From Paenibacillus sp. FSL R5-0623 (GTDB taxonomy: Bacteria > Bacillota > Bacilli > Paenibacillales > Paenibacillaceae): a stretch of 64,000 nt of DNA. The stretch covers positions 4,402,001 through 4,466,000 of the forward strand of contig NZ_CP150233.1 in NCBI RefSeq assembly GCF_037974265.1, read 5' to 3'. The translations under genes were made by a program, and so were the position numbers. Under the pieces are notes generated by a model. The model saw only the letters and a list, made by a program, of their open reading frames with translations, had not been told where the DNA came from and did not search any database. Below, piece after piece: positions 34,102-43,793 of the stretch. Positions within the stretch are counted from its first letter, which is position 1. Each line of letters starts with the position of its first letter.

Positions 34102-35058
34102 CTAACACGGAGTACTGGCGGTATCATTTGCACAGATGATACTTCCAGCAATCGCTTTACAACCTTTTTTGATGCGTGTGGCCTCATCAATGATCTGATC
34201 TATGTCTTCATATTTTCGCTTGCTATTGGTTACAACGGCGATCGATACCGACACGAGAGGAATGGGCCGAATTAGCCCCGAACGTCCTTCCCCCAGAACA
34301 TATTGATGATGCCAATCATGTTCGTTGTAGAATGTCTTTTTCATTTCCTCAAAACCTGAGATGACTTCCTCACTAATATGTTTGTAATCATGGTGATTCA
34401 GGATTGTAATAAAATCATCACCACCGATATGTCCAAGAAAGGCTTCAGGGAGAACAAATAGCTTGCGAAGCAAGTTAGCTGTCGCCTGAATAAGCTGATC
34501 CCCCATTTTGAAGCCGTAACTATCATTGTAGGATTTGAATTGATCGAGATCAACGTACAGTACGCTAAAATGGTCCATCTGAAGAGCCTGAGACAGCCTT
34601 TCATCTATGATATGATTACCTGGAAGACCAGTCAGTGGGTTCATAAAAATCGCCATTTCAGCCCGTACATCAGCAACAGCGAGTAGCAAACGCCGAATAC
34701 TCACAGCTCCAAAGAAACTTTCTCCTGACGTGACCAACACAAGATCATATATTTCCCCTTCATCCCGGTCCATAGCTAGAACACTGACATCAGTAATCTG
34801 TTCAGAATAATCCACGACCAGTGCCTGCGTGTTCATCACCAGTTCTACAGGACGTCCCATATACAGATTATAGCCATACTGGGTGCCAATCTGCTGAAAG
34901 AATCGAGGCCGCATCATTAATGACACACCCTTCTCCCCCATAACAGCTATACCTTCCAGACTAGGATTGGACTTGAAAAGATGATAGACGATATCACATT
35001 TTGTATCAGATCGTACTACAGGAATTGGTTCAGCAATCTCGCCTATTTGCGTAAACAT
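34102..35058 (-). CDS. GGDEF domain protein, probable diguanylate cyclase
   Basis: 318 residues. The N-terminal 130 resemble a CBS-like sensor pair. The GGDEF domain starts at NPLTGLPGN and contains LYVDLDQFKSYND and the active loop GGDDF (212-216). GGDDF keeps both metal-binding acids, so c-di-GMP synthesis is plausible. The inhibitory RxxD motif is missing at the usual distance. The gene lies 350 nt downstream of spo0A. AGAGGAG precedes the ATG. Confidence 0.88.
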   Translation of the reverse strand: MFTQIGEIAEPIPVVRSDTKCDIVYHLFKSNPSLEGIAVMGEKGVSLMMRPRFFQQIGTQYGYNLYMGRPVELVMNTQALVVDYSEQITDVSVLAMDRDEGEIYDLVLVTSGESFFGAVSIRRLLLAVADVRAEMAIFMNPLTGLPGNHIIDERLSQALQMDHFSVLYVDLDQFKSYNDSYGFKMGDQLIQATANLLRKLFVLPEAFLGHIGGDDFITILNHHDYKHISEEVISGFEEMKKTFYNEHDWHHQYVLGEGRSGLIRPIPLVSVSIAVVTNSKRKYEDIDQIIDEATRIKKGCKAIAGSIICANDTASTPC

Positions 35059-35407
35059 ACTATTCTACTCCTCTGTTCGTAGCATCTAATCCGAAGAACT
35101 TCCTAAATATATATGTAGGTGTTTGTCAATGGTCACATCGTACCACTTTCTACTTGAAAAAGCGTTAACTGAAGGTAAAAGTTTATGAAATAAAATTATT
35201 TTTCCATGATCTGTGTTATTTCGTTATGCTAAAATACCGTCAATTACTGGATATTTTTAATCCAATAATTGACGGTATTCGTTGGCATATATTATAGAAG
35301 TTTATCGGCATGAAATGAACGAATTCACATATAGGCCGCCAAAATTCATTTGGCCAGAATCTAATCTGATTTAAAATTTCCTTGCCGAATCACTACTCCT
35401 GACTCTT
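35059..35407. other. gap between spo0A and GGDEF gene
   Basis: 349 nt without a gene. It contains a strong palindrome (35233-35279) and, nearer the GGDEF gene, a TTGACA on the minus strand followed by TA-rich sequence that may be a promoter. The rest is AT-rich with no structure I can name. Confidence 0.6.
35233..35279 (-). terminator. long hairpin after spo0A, probable terminator
   Basis: AATACCGTCAATTA pairs with TAATTGACGGTATT, plus inner TGGAT/ATCCA with one mismatch: about 20 bp of stem and a 7-nt loop. On the minus strand it is followed only by TTTTAG, so termination is plausible but not certain. Confidence 0.55.
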
Positions 35408-36214
35408 TCAGCTTACCTTATGCTCAATTCTCAGCTTGTCAGCAACCATGGCGATGAACTCGCTATTTGTCGGCTTCGACTTGCTGATGTTGATCGTGTA
35501 ACCAAACAAGTGGCTGATACTGTCGATGTTACCGCGAGTCCATGCCACTTCAATGGCATGACGGATGGCACGTTCGACGCGGGACGGCGTGGTTTTGAAT
35601 TTTTCGGCAATCGCCGGATACAGTGTTTTGGTGATGGCTCCCAAAATTTCGATATTGTTATACACCATCGTAATCGCTTCGCGCAAATACTGATATCCTT
35701 TAATATGCGCAGGAACTCCGATTTCATGTATGATGGACGTAATATTTGCATCCAGATTTTTGTGTTTGCCCATTGGCACAACATTGGATTTCATGAACAT
35801 GGATGATCCGCTGCTTGTGGACATCGCCGTCTGTGTTCCCACCAGTTGACGCACACGATTCGCAAGCACTTCCATATCAAACGGCTTGAGAATATAATAA
35901 GAAGCTCCGAGTTGCACAGCACGCTGTGTGATATTCTCTTGTCCGAATGCCGTAAGCATAATGACTTTAGGCTGTGGAGACAGGTTCAGGTCGCGCAAGC
36001 GCTCAAGCACACCCAGTCCGTCCAGGTGAGGCATGATAATATCCAGAATCAATACATCCGGCACATCCCGAGTTTGCTCCAGCAATTGCAGTACTTCTTC
36101 TCCATTGTATGCAATACCGGTTACTTCCATATCTTCCTGCTCAGATATATATTCGGCAAGCAAATTCGTAAATTCACGATTATCATCGGCCAGCAATACC
36201 TCAATTTTTTGCAA
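35408..36214 (-). CDS. spo0A: sporulation master response regulator
   Basis: 268 residues. Receiver domain with the acidic pocket in LLADDNREF and the phosphorylated Asp in LILDIIMPHLDG. The C-terminal Spo0A DNA-binding domain includes TPSRVERAIRHAIEVAWTRG and ends near DKLRIEHKVS. The start is TTG at 36214, because AAAGGAGG lies 8 nt upstream and the product then begins like other Spo0A proteins; an ATG 39 nt earlier would place that site inside the gene. Order spoIVB-spo0A is as in Bacillus. Confidence 0.97.
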   Translation of the reverse strand: MQKIEVLLADDNREFTNLLAEYISEQEDMEVTGIAYNGEEVLQLLEQTRDVPDVLILDIIMPHLDGLGVLERLRDLNLSPQPKVIMLTAFGQENITQRAVQLGASYYILKPFDMEVLANRVRQLVGTQTAMSTSSGSSMFMKSNVVPMGKHKNLDANITSIIHEIGVPAHIKGYQYLREAITMVYNNIEILGAITKTLYPAIAEKFKTTPSRVERAIRHAIEVAWTRGNIDSISHLFGYTINISKSKPTNSEFIAMVADKLRIEHKVS

Positions 36215-36268
36215 AACGGTATCCTCCTTTAAATTAAACATCGTTTCGTACATTTCCTTACAGGTTAA

Positions 36269-36304
36269 ATTTTCGACACAGCAAGTTAAATTCCTCCTGT
36301 CGAA
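36269..36304 (-). promoter_or_regulatory. sigma-H-type promoter of spo0A with Spo0A boxes
   Basis: Minus strand: GGAGGAATT (36297-36289) fits the sigma-H -35; GTCGAAAAT (36277-36269) fits the -10 with one mismatch. Two 0A boxes overlap it: TGTCGAA read on the plus strand at 36298-36304 and on the minus strand at 36278-36272. This suggests feedback by Spo0A-P. Confidence 0.65.
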
Positions 36305-36382
36305 AATTATTTTTCTTTATTTTTTTTTCTTGATCCTATATAATAAATAATTTATTTCATTATCCGATATATTATGTTTGCT

Positions 36383-36389
36383 TTCGACA
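36383..36389 (-). promoter_or_regulatory. third Spo0A box
   Basis: TGTCGAA on the minus strand, about 90 nt upstream of the sigma-H-type elements and next to the spoIVB terminator. Confidence 0.5.
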
Positions 36390-36430
36390 AAAAAGAACCT
36401 CAGGGCTGTTTAGCCAGCCTTGAGGTTCTT
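36387..36430 (-). terminator. intrinsic terminator of spoIVB
   Basis: AAGAACCTCA/TGAGGTTCTT stem with inner GGCTG/CAGCC, followed on the minus strand by TTTTTT. It overlaps the last codons of spoIVB. Confidence 0.9.
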
Positions 36431-37738
36431 ATCGTTTTCCTTTTTCATCATAACGCCAGCATCTTGTAACATCCATTCAATGAAGCAACCGTAACCCGAT
36501 TTTGGATCATTCACGAATACATGAGTAACTGCACCAATCAACTTACCATTCTGTACAATGGGGCTGCCACTCATCCCTTGAACGATACCTCCGGTCTTAT
36601 CCAGCAGTTTCGGGTCCGTGATTCGAAGCACCAGACCTTTCGTTGCTGGTTCGGTTTGATCTGCCACATGAACAATGTCAATCGAGAAGCGTTCAACTTG
36701 TTGGCCGTCAACCACGGTAAGTATTTCGGCCGGTCCTTCTTTGACTTCATGAGAAAAGGCGACGGGAATACCTTTCGAATACAGACTGTGCTCAGGATTT
36801 CCGGACATTTTACCAAAGATGCCAAAAGCCGTATTACGTTCAATATTGCCCAAAATTTTGCTTTCCTTGAGGAAATGAGCACGTTTTTCACCCGGATCAC
36901 CGGTCTCACTTTTAGAAATGGACGTCACATTAGACTGAACGATCTGACCACTACCCACAACAATAGATGTTTGTGTGTTCATATCTGTAATGACATGGCC
37001 CAGTGCGCCGTATACGCCCTGATCGGGAGCATAGAAGGTAAGTGTGCCAACACCAGCTGCAGAATCACGAATGTACAATCCAAGCCTCCACGCTTGATCC
37101 TCGGAGTCATACGCCGGAGTTAATCGTGTCTTCACCGTTTCCTTACCACGTTTTAACACAACATCAATACCTTTTTTACTTTTACCTGCAAGTTCAACGG
37201 CTTCAGAGACACCTGCTACGCCATCAAGGCGTTTGCCATCCATATGCGTAATCAGATCTCCGAGCTTAATGCCAGCCGTTTCTCCTGGCGATACACGCTC
37301 ATCCTGCCCAGAATGGACCAGATGATGACCTACCACCAGAATGCCTGCCGATTTAACTTTGACACCAATGGTTTGACCCCCGGGTACAACACGCAAATCC
37401 GGTATCACATTCACATGGACTGTTTTGACCGGAATTTTACCCCACAACTTCAACGTTAATTTGGCATGTCCCGTCTGTTGAGGGTGAAGATGCAAAGGTT
37501 GTTGCCTGGTAACATGCATCGCTGCCTGATCATCCAAACCAACGATATCAGGACGATCTACAACGGCGCTTGAAACAGCAGGTACAGCGAGCCGGACATC
37601 CGCTTGCCTGCCAGCAAACACCTGCAATTCATCCGGCAGTGAAGCATAACTTTGCACAGGCTGAATGGCCTGGCTAATCACACAAAGAAAGAAGGCAAAT
37701 AAAAGACCTAGCAATTTCTTCCTGAGGGGGGAATTCAA
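36410..37738 (-). CDS. spoIVB: SpoIVB serine peptidase
   Basis: 442-residue forespore-secreted protease that activates SpoIVFB and thereby sigma-K. N-terminal membrane anchor (about 8-30), a PDZ domain around GVKVKSAGILVVGHH to GDLITHMDG, and the S55 peptidase domain with GALGHVI (His) and GMSGSPIVQNGK (catalytic Ser). The start appears to be TTG at 37738, with AAAGGGAGTG about 9 nt upstream; no ATG fits. It follows recN. Confidence 0.93.
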   Translation of the reverse strand: MNSPLRKKLLGLLFAFFLCVISQAIQPVQSYASLPDELQVFAGRQADVRLAVPAVSSAVVDRPDIVGLDDQAAMHVTRQQPLHLHPQQTGHAKLTLKLWGKIPVKTVHVNVIPDLRVVPGGQTIGVKVKSAGILVVGHHLVHSGQDERVSPGETAGIKLGDLITHMDGKRLDGVAGVSEAVELAGKSKKGIDVVLKRGKETVKTRLTPAYDSEDQAWRLGLYIRDSAAGVGTLTFYAPDQGVYGALGHVITDMNTQTSIVVGSGQIVQSNVTSISKSETGDPGEKRAHFLKESKILGNIERNTAFGIFGKMSGNPEHSLYSKGIPVAFSHEVKEGPAEILTVVDGQQVERFSIDIVHVADQTEPATKGLVLRITDPKLLDKTGGIVQGMSGSPIVQNGKLIGAVTHVFVNDPKSGYGCFIEWMLQDAGVMMKKENDKNLKAG

Positions 37739-37858
37739 TGGCTGTCACACTCCCTTTGCTTCTTTCGCTTGACGAAAGGTGGTCGCCAATTGCGTACCTT
37801 TAAGATAACCTCGCCCCCAGGCTTTTATTACTGTCAATCATTACGCCAGCCGTCCGTT

Positions 37859-39577
37859 TCACCCTTTTTTGGCTTCCGCCAAATTCAGCATTTCCTGTGC
37901 GTGATGCAGTGTTTTTTCTGTAATTTCCACACCGCCCAACATACGTGCCAATTCCTTCACTCTGCCTTCGTCTGACAGCGATTCCACCTGCGTCATCGTC
38001 CGTCCATCGTAGACATGTTTCTCAATGAGATACTGATGATCTGCCATACAAGCCACTTGTGGTAAGTGCGTTATTGAGAAAACCTGACAAGTCGAAGACA
38101 AGCGGAACAGTTTTTCCGCAATGGATTGAGCTGCTCTACCGCTAACTCCTGTATCAACTTCATCAAAAATCAACACAGGTATCCGGTCATGTCGCGCAAA
38201 GATACTCTTCATCGCCAGCATCATTCTCGACAACTCACCACCTGAAGCAATCTTGCCAAGTGGTCGTAATGGCTCGCCCGGGTTCGGTGAGATCAGGAAT
38301 TCCGCATTGTCCGCACCCTGACGATTCAGACGAATACGGCGTCCATTCCATTCAATGCCCTTCGGATCTTCGAAAGGAGTAATCTGAACACGCAGTGTAG
38401 TCCGCTCCATTTGCAGATCCTTGAGCTCGCTTTCCACCTGTGCAGCAAGTTCCTCGGCACATTGTTTGCGAACCTTGCTGAGTTCTTCAGCAGACTCCAT
38501 CACAAGGTTAAGCATTTTGTCACGTTCAGCTCGCAATTTCTCCAGCCGTTCGTCCTTGTTCTCCAGTTGGTCGCTTTCATGGCTAATCTGCTCATAATAA
38601 CTCAGAATAACTTCAACACTGTCCCCGTATTTCCGTCTGAGTCCAGAAATCAGATTCAGCCTTTGCTCCACTTCTTCCAGCCTTGCCGGATTAAATTCAA
38701 TCTTCTCCCGGTAATCCCTTAACTGAAATGTCGCATCTTCCAATTGATAAAATGCGGATTGAAGCTGTTCTACGATTGGTTGCAGTCCTTTGTTATCATA
38801 TCCAGAAATGTCTTCAATCCTTGAAAGGGCAATGCTCACAGCTTCAAGTCCGCGTTGACCACTGAGCAGATCATATGCACCAGCAACACTGTCCATCATT
38901 TTCTCACTATGGGATAGTTTGACCCGTTCTTCCCCGAGTAATTCATCCTCGCCTCGTGTAAGGCTTGCAGCTGCGATCTCCTCAAGCTGAAAGCGATACA
39001 TGTCCAAGAGTTGATATGCCCGCTGACTGGACTCCTGAAGCGCACGCAGTTCCTTTTCCGCCGTGATAAACTTGCTGTAACGCTCTTGATACTTCGCTTT
39101 GACAGGTCCGATGACTTCCGAGCCATAAGTATCGAGAAGCCCCAGATGGCTCTCTGCACGCAGCAAACTCTGATGTTCATGTTGTCCATGAATATTGATC
39201 AGCTTCTCGCCTACTTCCCGCAGCATGGTGAGATTGACCAATTGACCATTAATGCGGGATGTACTCTTCCCCTGTGTATTCAGTTCACGTCGAATGACCA
39301 GATGCTCTTCAGGCTCACAATGGATACCCAGCTTCTCCAAAGTCTGCCATACCGGATGACTCTGCTCCATCTCGAACAAGGCTTCCATCTCTGCCTTGTC
39401 ACAACCGTAACGGATCAGATCCGCTGAACTTCGTCCACCAGCAATTAAGCCAAGTGCATCTATAATAATCGACTTTCCTGCACCCGTTTCCCCTGAAAGT
39501 ACATGGAATCCCGGATGGAATACAACGTCCACTTCTTCCACCACAGCCAGATTTCGAATTGATAACGTAACTAACAT
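37859..39577 (-). CDS. recN: DNA repair protein RecN
   Basis: 572-residue SMC-like ATPase acting at double-strand breaks. Walker A GETGAGKSI near residue 30, a long central coiled coil, the ABC signature ASGGELSRMMLAMK and Walker B VLIFDEVDTG. The ATG at 39577 has GGAGGTG 9 nt upstream. It lies between argR and spoIVB, as in Bacillus. Confidence 0.96.
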   Translation of the reverse strand: MLVTLSIRNLAVVEEVDVVFHPGFHVLSGETGAGKSIIIDALGLIAGGRSSADLIRYGCDKAEMEALFEMEQSHPVWQTLEKLGIHCEPEEHLVIRRELNTQGKSTSRINGQLVNLTMLREVGEKLINIHGQHEHQSLLRAESHLGLLDTYGSEVIGPVKAKYQERYSKFITAEKELRALQESSQRAYQLLDMYRFQLEEIAAASLTRGEDELLGEERVKLSHSEKMMDSVAGAYDLLSGQRGLEAVSIALSRIEDISGYDNKGLQPIVEQLQSAFYQLEDATFQLRDYREKIEFNPARLEEVEQRLNLISGLRRKYGDSVEVILSYYEQISHESDQLENKDERLEKLRAERDKMLNLVMESAEELSKVRKQCAEELAAQVESELKDLQMERTTLRVQITPFEDPKGIEWNGRRIRLNRQGADNAEFLISPNPGEPLRPLGKIASGGELSRMMLAMKSIFARHDRIPVLIFDEVDTGVSGRAAQSIAEKLFRLSSTCQVFSITHLPQVACMADHQYLIEKHVYDGRTMTQVESLSDEGRVKELARMLGGVEITEKTLHHAQEMLNLAEAKKG

Positions 39578-39631
39578 CTGCAAAAACACCTCCGGATGAC
39601 TAACTCAGAAATTATGTTTTTGAACCATTGA

Positions 39632-40081
39632 TTAGGAAATGTAACCCATGATGCGTTCAATAACGGTCACGCTGTTACCTTCAGTCCGGCAGATAATCAG
39701 AATGGTATCATCTCCACAGATCGTCCCCATGACTTCATTCCACTCAATATTATCAAGTAAAGCTGCAATGGAGTTGGCTGTTCCTGGCAAACATTTCATC
39801 ACAACCAGATTGTTTGTGTGATCAATGTGCAAGAAGTTGTCAACAAGTGCACGCTTCAACTTTTGAATCGGGTTATATCGTTGATCTGTTGGCAAAGAGT
39901 ATTTGTATCTTCCGTCATCCATCGGAATCTTGATTAACAGAAGTTCCTTGATATCCCGGGATACCGTCGCCTGAGTCACCTGAAAACCTGATTTGCGTAG
40001 TGCTTCAACCAGATCATCCTGGGTCTCAATTTCATTTTGACTAATGATTTCACGAATCTTGATGTGCCTTTGTCCTTTCAT
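39632..40081 (-). CDS. argR: arginine repressor ArgR/AhrC
   Basis: 149 residues. N-terminal winged helix (DLVEALRKSGFQVTQATVSRDI) and C-terminal hexamerisation/arginine-binding domain with GTANSIAALLD and GTICGDDTIL. Represses arginine synthesis and activates catabolism with arginine. It lies between recN and a small membrane protein gene. Confidence 0.96.
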   Translation of the reverse strand: MKGQRHIKIREIISQNEIETQDDLVEALRKSGFQVTQATVSRDIKELLLIKIPMDDGRYKYSLPTDQRYNPIQKLKRALVDNFLHIDHTNNLVVMKCLPGTANSIAALLDNIEWNEVMGTICGDDTILIICRTEGNSVTVIERIMGYIS

Positions 40082-40165
40082 ACATGCCTCCAGTTAGATG
40101 TATTGCAATAAAGCAGCATTTGTAATTCGCCGCAGACTTTGCCCTGCAATGTTCATTCTTTTATA

Positions 40166-40651
40166 TTAGTCCAGATCATCCCCATCATACACATCTTCCT
40201 GATAGTCCATGAGCCTGATTAACTTAATATCGGAATCCTCCACGTCAACATACAGCAATCCTTCACAGCCAGGATATAACAACAGATAATTGAGGAAGCG
40301 ATCCCTTAGCGCAGGGCCGGTCATTTCAATTGGCTGTCTGCGACGAGACGTTTTCACGAGGTATCTGAGATCCTCACGTTCTGCAACATAATCAATAAAT
40401 AATCTGCTGTAATAAACGGATTCATTGGCCTCAAAAGCCAGAGGGACTTTCATTTTGCCACCGATGACTTCGTAACCCTGTGCTTCAAGCAAATCCAAGG
40501 CCGGGGAATCCTGAATCTTCATGTTTAGCTGCATTCCAGACAAGCTTACCTGCGTCGGTCGGTTCACCCAATTACGCAAGCCAAAGAACAGCCACAAGAT
40601 CAAACAGACAGCAAGTACACCTATAAAGATTGTGTCATATTGACCATCCAT
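40166..40651 (-). CDS. membrane-anchored protein, unknown
   Basis: 161 residues: one N-terminal membrane helix (about 8-27) then a soluble alpha/beta-looking domain and an acidic C-terminus (DVYDGDDLD). No recognised family. It is inserted between tlyA and argR, which are adjacent in B. subtilis. Its Shine-Dalgarno GAGGT lies in the 3' arm of a perfect 8-bp hairpin. Confidence 0.72.
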   Translation of the reverse strand: MDGQYDTIFIGVLAVCLILWLFFGLRNWVNRPTQVSLSGMQLNMKIQDSPALDLLEAQGYEVIGGKMKVPLAFEANESVYYSRLFIDYVAEREDLRYLVKTSRRRQPIEMTGPALRDRFLNYLLLYPGCEGLLYVDVEDSDIKLIRLMDYQEDVYDGDDLD

Positions 40652-40659
40652 TATCGCTC

Positions 40660-40681
40660 ACCTCGAAGACATATTCGAGGT
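40660..40681 (-). promoter_or_regulatory. hairpin sequestering the ribosome-binding site of the 40166-40651 gene
   Basis: ACCTCGAA/TTCGAGGT, 8 perfect pairs, 6-nt loop. On the minus-strand RNA the GAGGT Shine-Dalgarno, 8 nt before the ATG, is fully paired. This suggests translational control. Confidence 0.55.
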
Positions 40682-40735
40682 TCAGTAACGATTTCCCTTT
40701 ACGTCAATCACCTTTCCAGCGAAAAGAAACCCATC

Positions 40736-41581
40736 TTATGATGAGTTTCCCTTAAATGTATGAGCTGCTTCCTTCGCAACTTGCTCTGCAAGTGCGTCAA
40801 GTGAAGCTGGATCGATCTCTGGTTGTGTTGCCTCTGGTGCTTCCAGACGCCAATGTGCGAGAAATTCGATATTACCTTCTCCACCGGTTATCGGTGAAAA
40901 AGTTAAACTCCGCAGATGCAAACCAAGTTGACTGGCAAAATGAAGCATCGTCTGCAATACATCCTTGTGTACCTTCGTATCACGTACCACACCGGACTTG
41001 CCTACTTTTTCACGCCCTGCCTCAAATTGAGGTTTAATCAATGCAACGATATCTGCAGGTTGTTTCAAAAGAGCCAGAAGTGGCGGCAATATGATTCGCA
41101 GTGAAATGAACGACACATCAATGCTCGCAAAGTTAGGCACGGGTCCCGCCAGATCTTCAGGAGTCACATAGCGAAAATTAGTTCGTTCCATAACAGTAAC
41201 CCGCTCATCATTACGCAAAGACCAGTCGAGCTGATTATACCCCACATCAATAGCGTAGACGTGAGATGCGCCATGCTGAAGTGCACAATCCGTAAATCCA
41301 CCGGTGGATGAACCAATGTCGAGCATGACAAGTCCATTCATATCAAGGCCGAAATGACGGATCGCTTTTTCGAGCTTCAATCCGCCTCTGCCGACGTAGG
41401 GATGTACCGAGCCTTTAACTTTCAGCTCGGCTTCCCTTGGAATTTTCATGCCCGCCTTTTCGATCGGCTCATTATTGGCATATACCAGTCCAGCCATGAT
41501 TGCAGCTTTTGCCTTCTCACGACTTTCATAATAGCCCTGCTCAACCAGCAGAACATCAATTCGTTCTTTCGGGAGTGACAT
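40736..41581 (-). CDS. tlyA: TlyA family rRNA methyltransferase/hemolysin-like (YqxC)
   Basis: 281 residues: N-terminal S4 RNA-binding domain (ERIDVLLVEQGYYESREKAK) and FtsJ-like Rossmann methyltransferase with DIGSSTGGFTDC, DVGYNQLDW and the KPQFE motif. Related TlyA proteins 2'-O-methylate rRNA. 22 nt after dxs, same direction, as yqxC in B. subtilis. Confidence 0.92.
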   Translation of the reverse strand: MSLPKERIDVLLVEQGYYESREKAKAAIMAGLVYANNEPIEKAGMKIPREAELKVKGSVHPYVGRGGLKLEKAIRHFGLDMNGLVMLDIGSSTGGFTDCALQHGASHVYAIDVGYNQLDWSLRNDERVTVMERTNFRYVTPEDLAGPVPNFASIDVSFISLRIILPPLLALLKQPADIVALIKPQFEAGREKVGKSGVVRDTKVHKDVLQTMLHFASQLGLHLRSLTFSPITGGEGNIEFLAHWRLEAPEATQPEIDPASLDALAEQVAKEAAHTFKGNSS

Positions 41582-41603
41582 GTCTGTCTCCTATCATGTA
41601 AAT

Positions 41604-43511
41604 TTACGAAGGAAAACGTGTTTTGGGTATGCCGTAAGATGATTGAACAGCCATCTTGCGCAGTTCAGCACATACATTTTCAACGGTAAGACCCACTTCC
41701 TCACGTTGTTCCTTAATACTGCCATGCTCGATGAAGCGATCCGGAATCCCCATCAATTGTACATGAACATCATGTAGTCCCTGTTCTGCATAAAACTCCA
41801 GCACTGCACTACCCATGCTGCCAGCTTGGGATGTTTCTTCAAGTACAATCAATTTGGTGCCTCGAACAGCTAAATCACGCAACATTTGCTCATCAAGAGG
41901 TTTGAGGAAGCGAGCGTTGATTACGCCTGCTGTAATCCCTTCCCTCTTCACCATCTCTGCTGCTTCTTCTGCAAGCTGCACCATCGATCCTGAAGCGATG
42001 ACAGCATATCCTTCGGATGGACGCAGTTGCTCCCATGATCCGATCGGAATCGGAACAAGCACATCATCCAGAGGTACACCAACCACATTGTTTCGCGGAT
42101 AACGGTAAGCAATTGGACCTTCATTATAATCAAGCGCCGTTTTCATCATGTGACGCAATTCATTTTCGTCTTTTGGCATCATCAGAACGATATTTGGAAT
42201 ATGGCGCATAAATGCCACATCATATACCCCTTGATGTGTTTCCCCATCCGGACCAACAAACCCGGCACGGTCAATGGCAAACATCACGTTAGCGTTATGT
42301 CGGCAAATATCATGTACGATCTGATCATATGCACGTTGCATAAACGTAGAATAAACGGCAAAGACCGGCTTCAAGCCTTCCATAGCCAGTGCAGCACACA
42401 TGGTTGCCGCATGCTGTTCTGCGATCCCTACGTCAATCATGCGGTCAGGAAATTCCTTACTAAAAGGAATGAGACCTGATCCTGTAGGCATTGCGGGCGT
42501 TACCGCTACGACCCGCTTATCCTGCTTCGCAAGATCAATTAACGTTTGACCAAACACTTCCGTGTACATCGGTTTTCCAACTGCCTTCAGCACTTGCCCA
42601 GATTCAATTTTGTACGGAGAAATCCCGTGCCACTTGTGCGAATCTGCTTCTGCTGGCTGATAACCTTTGCCTTTGGTCGTGAGCACGTGAACGAGCACAG
42701 GACCATCAACGTTATCTGCCTGTTTGAAGGTTTCAATCAATTTGGGAATATCGTGCCCATCAATCGGTCCCAAATACGTGAAGCCCAGTTCTTCGAAAAG
42801 AACACCTGGTACCATCATATATTTGACACTATCTTTGATCCAGCTTGCCGATTTGGCCAAACGGTCCCCAATAGCAGGAATTTTTTTAAGCATCCCCTCG
42901 ACATCATCTTTCGCTTTCAGATAATGACGATCCGAACGAATCTTGCTCAAATATTTATGCATGGCCCCAACGTTTGGAGCAATGGACATTTCATTATCAT
43001 TCAGAATAACCATCAGTTTTCTCTGCTCATGACCGATATGATTAAGGGCCTCAAAAGCCATACCACCTGTAAGCGCTCCATCACCAATCATCGCGATAAC
43101 TTGGTTGTTCTCACCCTTCAGATCACGTGCAAGGGCCATCCCCATCGCAGCGGACAATGAAGTACTGCTGTGTCCAGCTTCCCATACATCATGTTCACTT
43201 TCGTTGCGTTTGACAAACCCGCACAGGCCGTTATGTTGACGCAATGTATCAAAGCGATCCATACGCCCTGTCAGGACTTTATGCACATACGCCTGATGCC
43301 CTACATCAAAAATCATTTTGTCTGCTGGACTGTTATAGCAGTAATGCAGGGCTACCGTGAGCTCAACCACGCCTAAGTTGGGTGCGAGATGCCCACCTGT
43401 AACAGACAGTTTCTCAATCAGAAACTGCCGGATCTCTGCCGACAAAAGGGCAAGATCATCCTGAGACATCGACTTTAGATCACTGGGTTGTTTAATTTGT
43501 GGAAGCAGCAC
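41604..43511 (-). CDS. dxs: 1-deoxy-D-xylulose-5-phosphate synthase
   Basis: First enzyme of the MEP isoprenoid pathway, joining pyruvate and glyceraldehyde-3-phosphate with TPP. 635 residues with FDVGHQAYVHK, the TPP motif GDGALTGGMAFEALNH, DNEMSI, and the pyrimidine-domain DVGIAEQHA. Upstream ispA and xse genes give the usual isoprenoid/repair cluster. Confidence 0.97.
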   Translation of the reverse strand: MLLPQIKQPSDLKSMSQDDLALLSAEIRQFLIEKLSVTGGHLAPNLGVVELTVALHYCYNSPADKMIFDVGHQAYVHKVLTGRMDRFDTLRQHNGLCGFVKRNESEHDVWEAGHSSTSLSAAMGMALARDLKGENNQVIAMIGDGALTGGMAFEALNHIGHEQRKLMVILNDNEMSIAPNVGAMHKYLSKIRSDRHYLKAKDDVEGMLKKIPAIGDRLAKSASWIKDSVKYMMVPGVLFEELGFTYLGPIDGHDIPKLIETFKQADNVDGPVLVHVLTTKGKGYQPAEADSHKWHGISPYKIESGQVLKAVGKPMYTEVFGQTLIDLAKQDKRVVAVTPAMPTGSGLIPFSKEFPDRMIDVGIAEQHAATMCAALAMEGLKPVFAVYSTFMQRAYDQIVHDICRHNANVMFAIDRAGFVGPDGETHQGVYDVAFMRHIPNIVLMMPKDENELRHMMKTALDYNEGPIAYRYPRNNVVGVPLDDVLVPIPIGSWEQLRPSEGYAVIASGSMVQLAEEAAEMVKREGITAGVINARFLKPLDEQMLRDLAVRGTKLIVLEETSQAGSMGSAVLEFYAEQGLHDVHVQLMGIPDRFIEHGSIKEQREEVGLTVENVCAELRKMAVQSSYGIPKTRFPS

Positions 43512-43591
43512 GAGAATCTCCCCGCTTTCCTAGATTGTTTAGTTATTGTTGTAAATCGATATATACATTATGAATCAAATGACATTAAATC

Positions 43592-43620
43592 ATTATAACA
43601 TAAAAGAACAAGAATCATAA
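43592..43620 (-). promoter_or_regulatory. extended -10 promoter of dxs
   Basis: Minus strand: TGTTATAAT extended -10 (TATAAT at 43597-43592) with weak TTATGA (43620-43615) 17 nt upstream. It lies in the 280-nt gap between ispA and dxs, otherwise AT-rich and empty. Confidence 0.6.
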
Positions 43621-43793
43621 TTTACTGCACTATACTCCCGATAACGAGCATTCTCGCCAGCAAGTTATTTAAAATTCTTCTCCATATGTATTCACGCATC
43701 CACTCGGGACAGCTCTTTCCATCTACTCGGAAAAAGGACATTACATTCATTACACGGTTACATAGATTTTGAAACAGACCGCTCCGTCAGAAT

